From the IMG/VR virus record IMGVR_UViG_3300024262_005367, positions 1 to 23,189 of that record: a DNA stretch of 23,189 nucleotides. The stretch is one strand, 5' to 3'. The notes under the pieces are model-generated. The model was not told the origin of the DNA. It was given only the letters and a program-made list of their open reading frames with translations, and searched no databases. The stretch is from a virus. Each line of letters starts with the position of its first letter. Position 1 is the first letter of the stretch. Positions 21,721 through 23,189 of the stretch are shown piece by piece. The position numbers and the translations under genes were made by a program.

Positions 21721-21740
21721 AAAATTTAACATAATACCAG

Positions 21741-21768
21741 TTGAGAACTCAATTTAATAAGCTACAAT
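21741..21768 (+). promoter_or_regulatory. promoter-like site for queE
   Basis: TTGAGA (21741-21746), a 16-bp spacer and TACAAT (21763-21768). The predicted start would leave a leader of only about 3 nt before the ATG at 21778. Confidence 0.45.
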
Positions 21769-21777
21769 TAATTTAAT

Positions 21778-22545
21778 ATGATAGATAACGATAAAGAATA
21801 TTTACTAATGGCGGGAGAAAATGGTATACCAGAATTGTTTTATACGATTGAAGGGGAAGGTGAATTTATCGGCCAACCTTCTGTATTTCTACGGTTATTC
21901 GGTTGTAATCTTACCTGCTCTGGTTTTATTTCTGAAGATGCTCCTTACGGCTGCGATTCATTTATATCCTGGTCAAAAAAAAATAAGGTTACATTTAATG
22001 AAATGTTTAAACTATTAGAGGATAATAATTACATTAAGCGTTTGAGACAAGGTGCTATCTTCAAATATACTGGAGGTGAACCCATGGTTAGGCAGAAGCA
22101 ATTGCTCAAATTTACCGCGGCATTTGTAGATAAGTATGATTTTCTACCTCGTATCGATTTTGAAACAAACGCTACTATGCAACCTGATGAAGAGTGGGTA
22201 ACTAGGTATAAAGCTACATTTACTACCTCACCTAAACTATCAACAAATGGTGACCCTGAAACAAAGACATATAAGCCAGAAGTTCTTAAGTGGCATAGAG
22301 ATCATGGCTCTAGTTTTAAGTTTGTAATTACATCCTCAGAGGATGTGGAGGAAATTTGGGTAAAGTATATTCAAGATGGGGATATAAATCTTCATCTTAA
22401 ACGTGTCTGGTTAATGCCATGTGCAGGCTCACGTTCAGAGCATATTAATATCGCCCCCGCAGTAGCTGAATATGCAAAAGAGTTGAATGTTAACTTTAGT
22501 CCTAGATTGCATCTGCTGTTATGGGATCTTGCGTTACGAGTTTAG
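21778..22545 (+). CDS. queE: 7-carboxy-7-deazaguanine synthase (radical SAM), phage-type Cys loop
   Basis: The 255-aa protein has the QueE signature: LFYTIEGEGEFIGQPSVFLRL, then the cluster motif FGCNLTC...GCDSF, KYTGGEP (98-102), DFETNAT, SPKLS and FKFVI. The cluster loop is expanded: C43, C47 and C59 have CX3CX11C spacing instead of CX3CX2C, with CDSF standing for the usual CDTxY. Expanded loops are known in other QueE proteins (a CX14CX2C form, from memory), and this kind appears in phages. QueE makes 7-carboxy-7-deazaguanine from 6-carboxytetrahydropterin, the product of QueD. An internal ATG at 21808 is an alternative start. QueC, needed for preQ0, is not in the window. Confidence 0.9.
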   Translation: MIDNDKEYLLMAGENGIPELFYTIEGEGEFIGQPSVFLRLFGCNLTCSGFISEDAPYGCDSFISWSKKNKVTFNEMFKLLEDNNYIKRLRQGAIFKYTGGEPMVRQKQLLKFTAAFVDKYDFLPRIDFETNATMQPDEEWVTRYKATFTTSPKLSTNGDPETKTYKPEVLKWHRDHGSSFKFVITSSEDVEEIWVKYIQDGDINLHLKRVWLMPCAGSRSEHINIAPAVAEYAKELNVNFSPRLHLLLWDLALRV

Positions 22546-22548
22546 ATT

Positions 22549-23189
22549 ATGAGTGAATTAATTTGCAATATACCTAGTACTAAAGTATACGTCCGTAAGG
22601 AGTACTTACATGATGGTAAGGAAGGTCATGGTGAGTTTGTCGAAGGTCATTGGGTAAGTGCAAAATCATTGCCCGGTAGAGCCTTCTACTTTGAGACATA
22701 TTTACCGGAATATGGTGCCTTATATGATAAACTACCTGTTTCAGCGTTTGTGTCATCGCCTGAAACCCCATCCCCAGACCTACCATTACAAGACTTACAA
22801 TTTTGGAATTGTATGGATTATGGTGTAACTGCAATACATAAACAGTTCATCGGATCTATGGACTTCGAAGTTTTTACCCGCAGTCATAAAGTATTAAAGG
22901 GTACATATTTGTTTACATTGGATAACTACCACTCAGATCCGGATAATATAGATTATTCAACTTCAGAAGTACCAGAAGAACATAAATCATTTAATTGTAT
23001 TGAGCTTGAGAATGGTCAATATGCGCTATACCCTAATAATAGGATGAGAGTTTATGATAATTCTCTTACACCCCCAGATCCAAAGATGCCTGATTTTAAA
23101 GTAAGTACGGAATACTACCAGGTTGAGAACGGTTATCAATACCGTCTAGGAGATACAGATGAATATTATTGGAAGACAAGTGATTCAAA
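22549..23189 (+). CDS. unknown protein, open at the right edge
   Basis: From the ATG at 22549 the frame is open to the end of the window (213 codons plus 2 bases). It starts 3 nt after the queE stop, so it probably belongs to the same transcript. The N-terminal part (CNIPSTKVYVRKEYLHDGKEGHGEFVEGHWVSAK) and the following SLPGRAFYFETYLPEYGALYDKLPVSAFV segment look like a soluble beta-rich domain. Later sections are acidic and Tyr-rich (FNCIELENGQYALYPNNRMRVYDN; YYQVENGYQYRLGDTDEYYW). No QueC or DpdA motif is visible. I do not recognise the family. Confidence 0.65.
   Translation, partial: MSELICNIPSTKVYVRKEYLHDGKEGHGEFVEGHWVSAKSLPGRAFYFETYLPEYGALYDKLPVSAFVSSPETPSPDLPLQDLQFWNCMDYGVTAIHKQFIGSMDFEVFTRSHKVLKGTYLFTLDNYHSDPDNIDYSTSEVPEEHKSFNCIELENGQYALYPNNRMRVYDNSLTPPDPKMPDFKVSTEYYQVENGYQYRLGDTDEYYWKTSDS

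Noticed and set aside
21649-21777. preQ1 riboswitch upstream of queE
   Set aside because: I could not find the preQ1-I or preQ1-II conserved sequence; only the palindrome and promoter-like boxes are visible.
1-23189. tRNA genes or a CRISPR array
   Set aside because: No stretch shows a cloverleaf with GTTCRANNC, and no regularly spaced direct repeats exist.

Overview
The window looks like part of the genome of a T4-like myovirus, most like the marine cyanophage/pelagiphage branch. The reasons are AT-rich, tightly packed genes with many 4-bp overlaps; repeated T4-type late promoter boxes (NATAAATA/CTAAATA); a ligase-like plus nucleotidyltransferase fusion and a small basic RARHKCD/YWSCKKW protein that I associate from memory with such phages; homing-type GIY-YIG proteins; and phage-borne folE, queD and queE genes. 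The host cannot be named from the sequence. No gene shows a convincing Shine-Dalgarno site.

Layout. 1-7540 is a virion/late region: the end of an unknown gene, a SegE-like GIY-YIG protein, small hypotheticals, a putative PD-(D/E)xK nuclease-like protein, the ligase-like/NMNAT-like fusion, a Cys-rich acidic protein on the minus strand, the basic RARH protein, a GIY-YIG remnant and a two-repeat beta-sandwich protein. 7575-17534 is an accessory glycan-type cassette on both strands: HisC-like aminotransferase, CMP-Kdo-synthetase-like enzyme, HAD phosphatase, three related radical SAM/SPASM proteins, two paralogous unknown (possibly glycosyltransferase) proteins, a 2OG-Fe(II) oxygenase with two decayed copies, a GT29-like and a GT8-like glycosyltransferase. 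17540-23189 mixes an Hc1-like histone-like protein, a retropepsin-like protein, a large putative head protein and the 7-deazaguanine genes folE, queD and queE, then an open-ended unknown gene. There is no gene-free stretch over 300 bp; the longest gap is 7541-7740, which holds a pseudogene remnant.

Three patterns tie the window together. (1) Promoter boxes lie at a fixed distance from start codons: TAAATA then 5 nt then ATG/GTG in seven genes, and TATAAT then 6 nt then the start in at least three. This predicts leaderless mRNAs for both early and late genes. (2) At least five, perhaps eight, otherwise unrelated proteins start with a short amphipathic segment ending in a hydrophobic-x-Glu site, like the T4 capsid-targeting sequence cut by the gp21 protease. 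This suggests that a nuclease-like protein, a ligase/nucleotidyltransferase fusion and a retropepsin-like protein are packaged in the head. (3) The glycan cassette grew by duplication and recombination at the 3' end of an oxygenase gene, leaving remnants in two states of decay.
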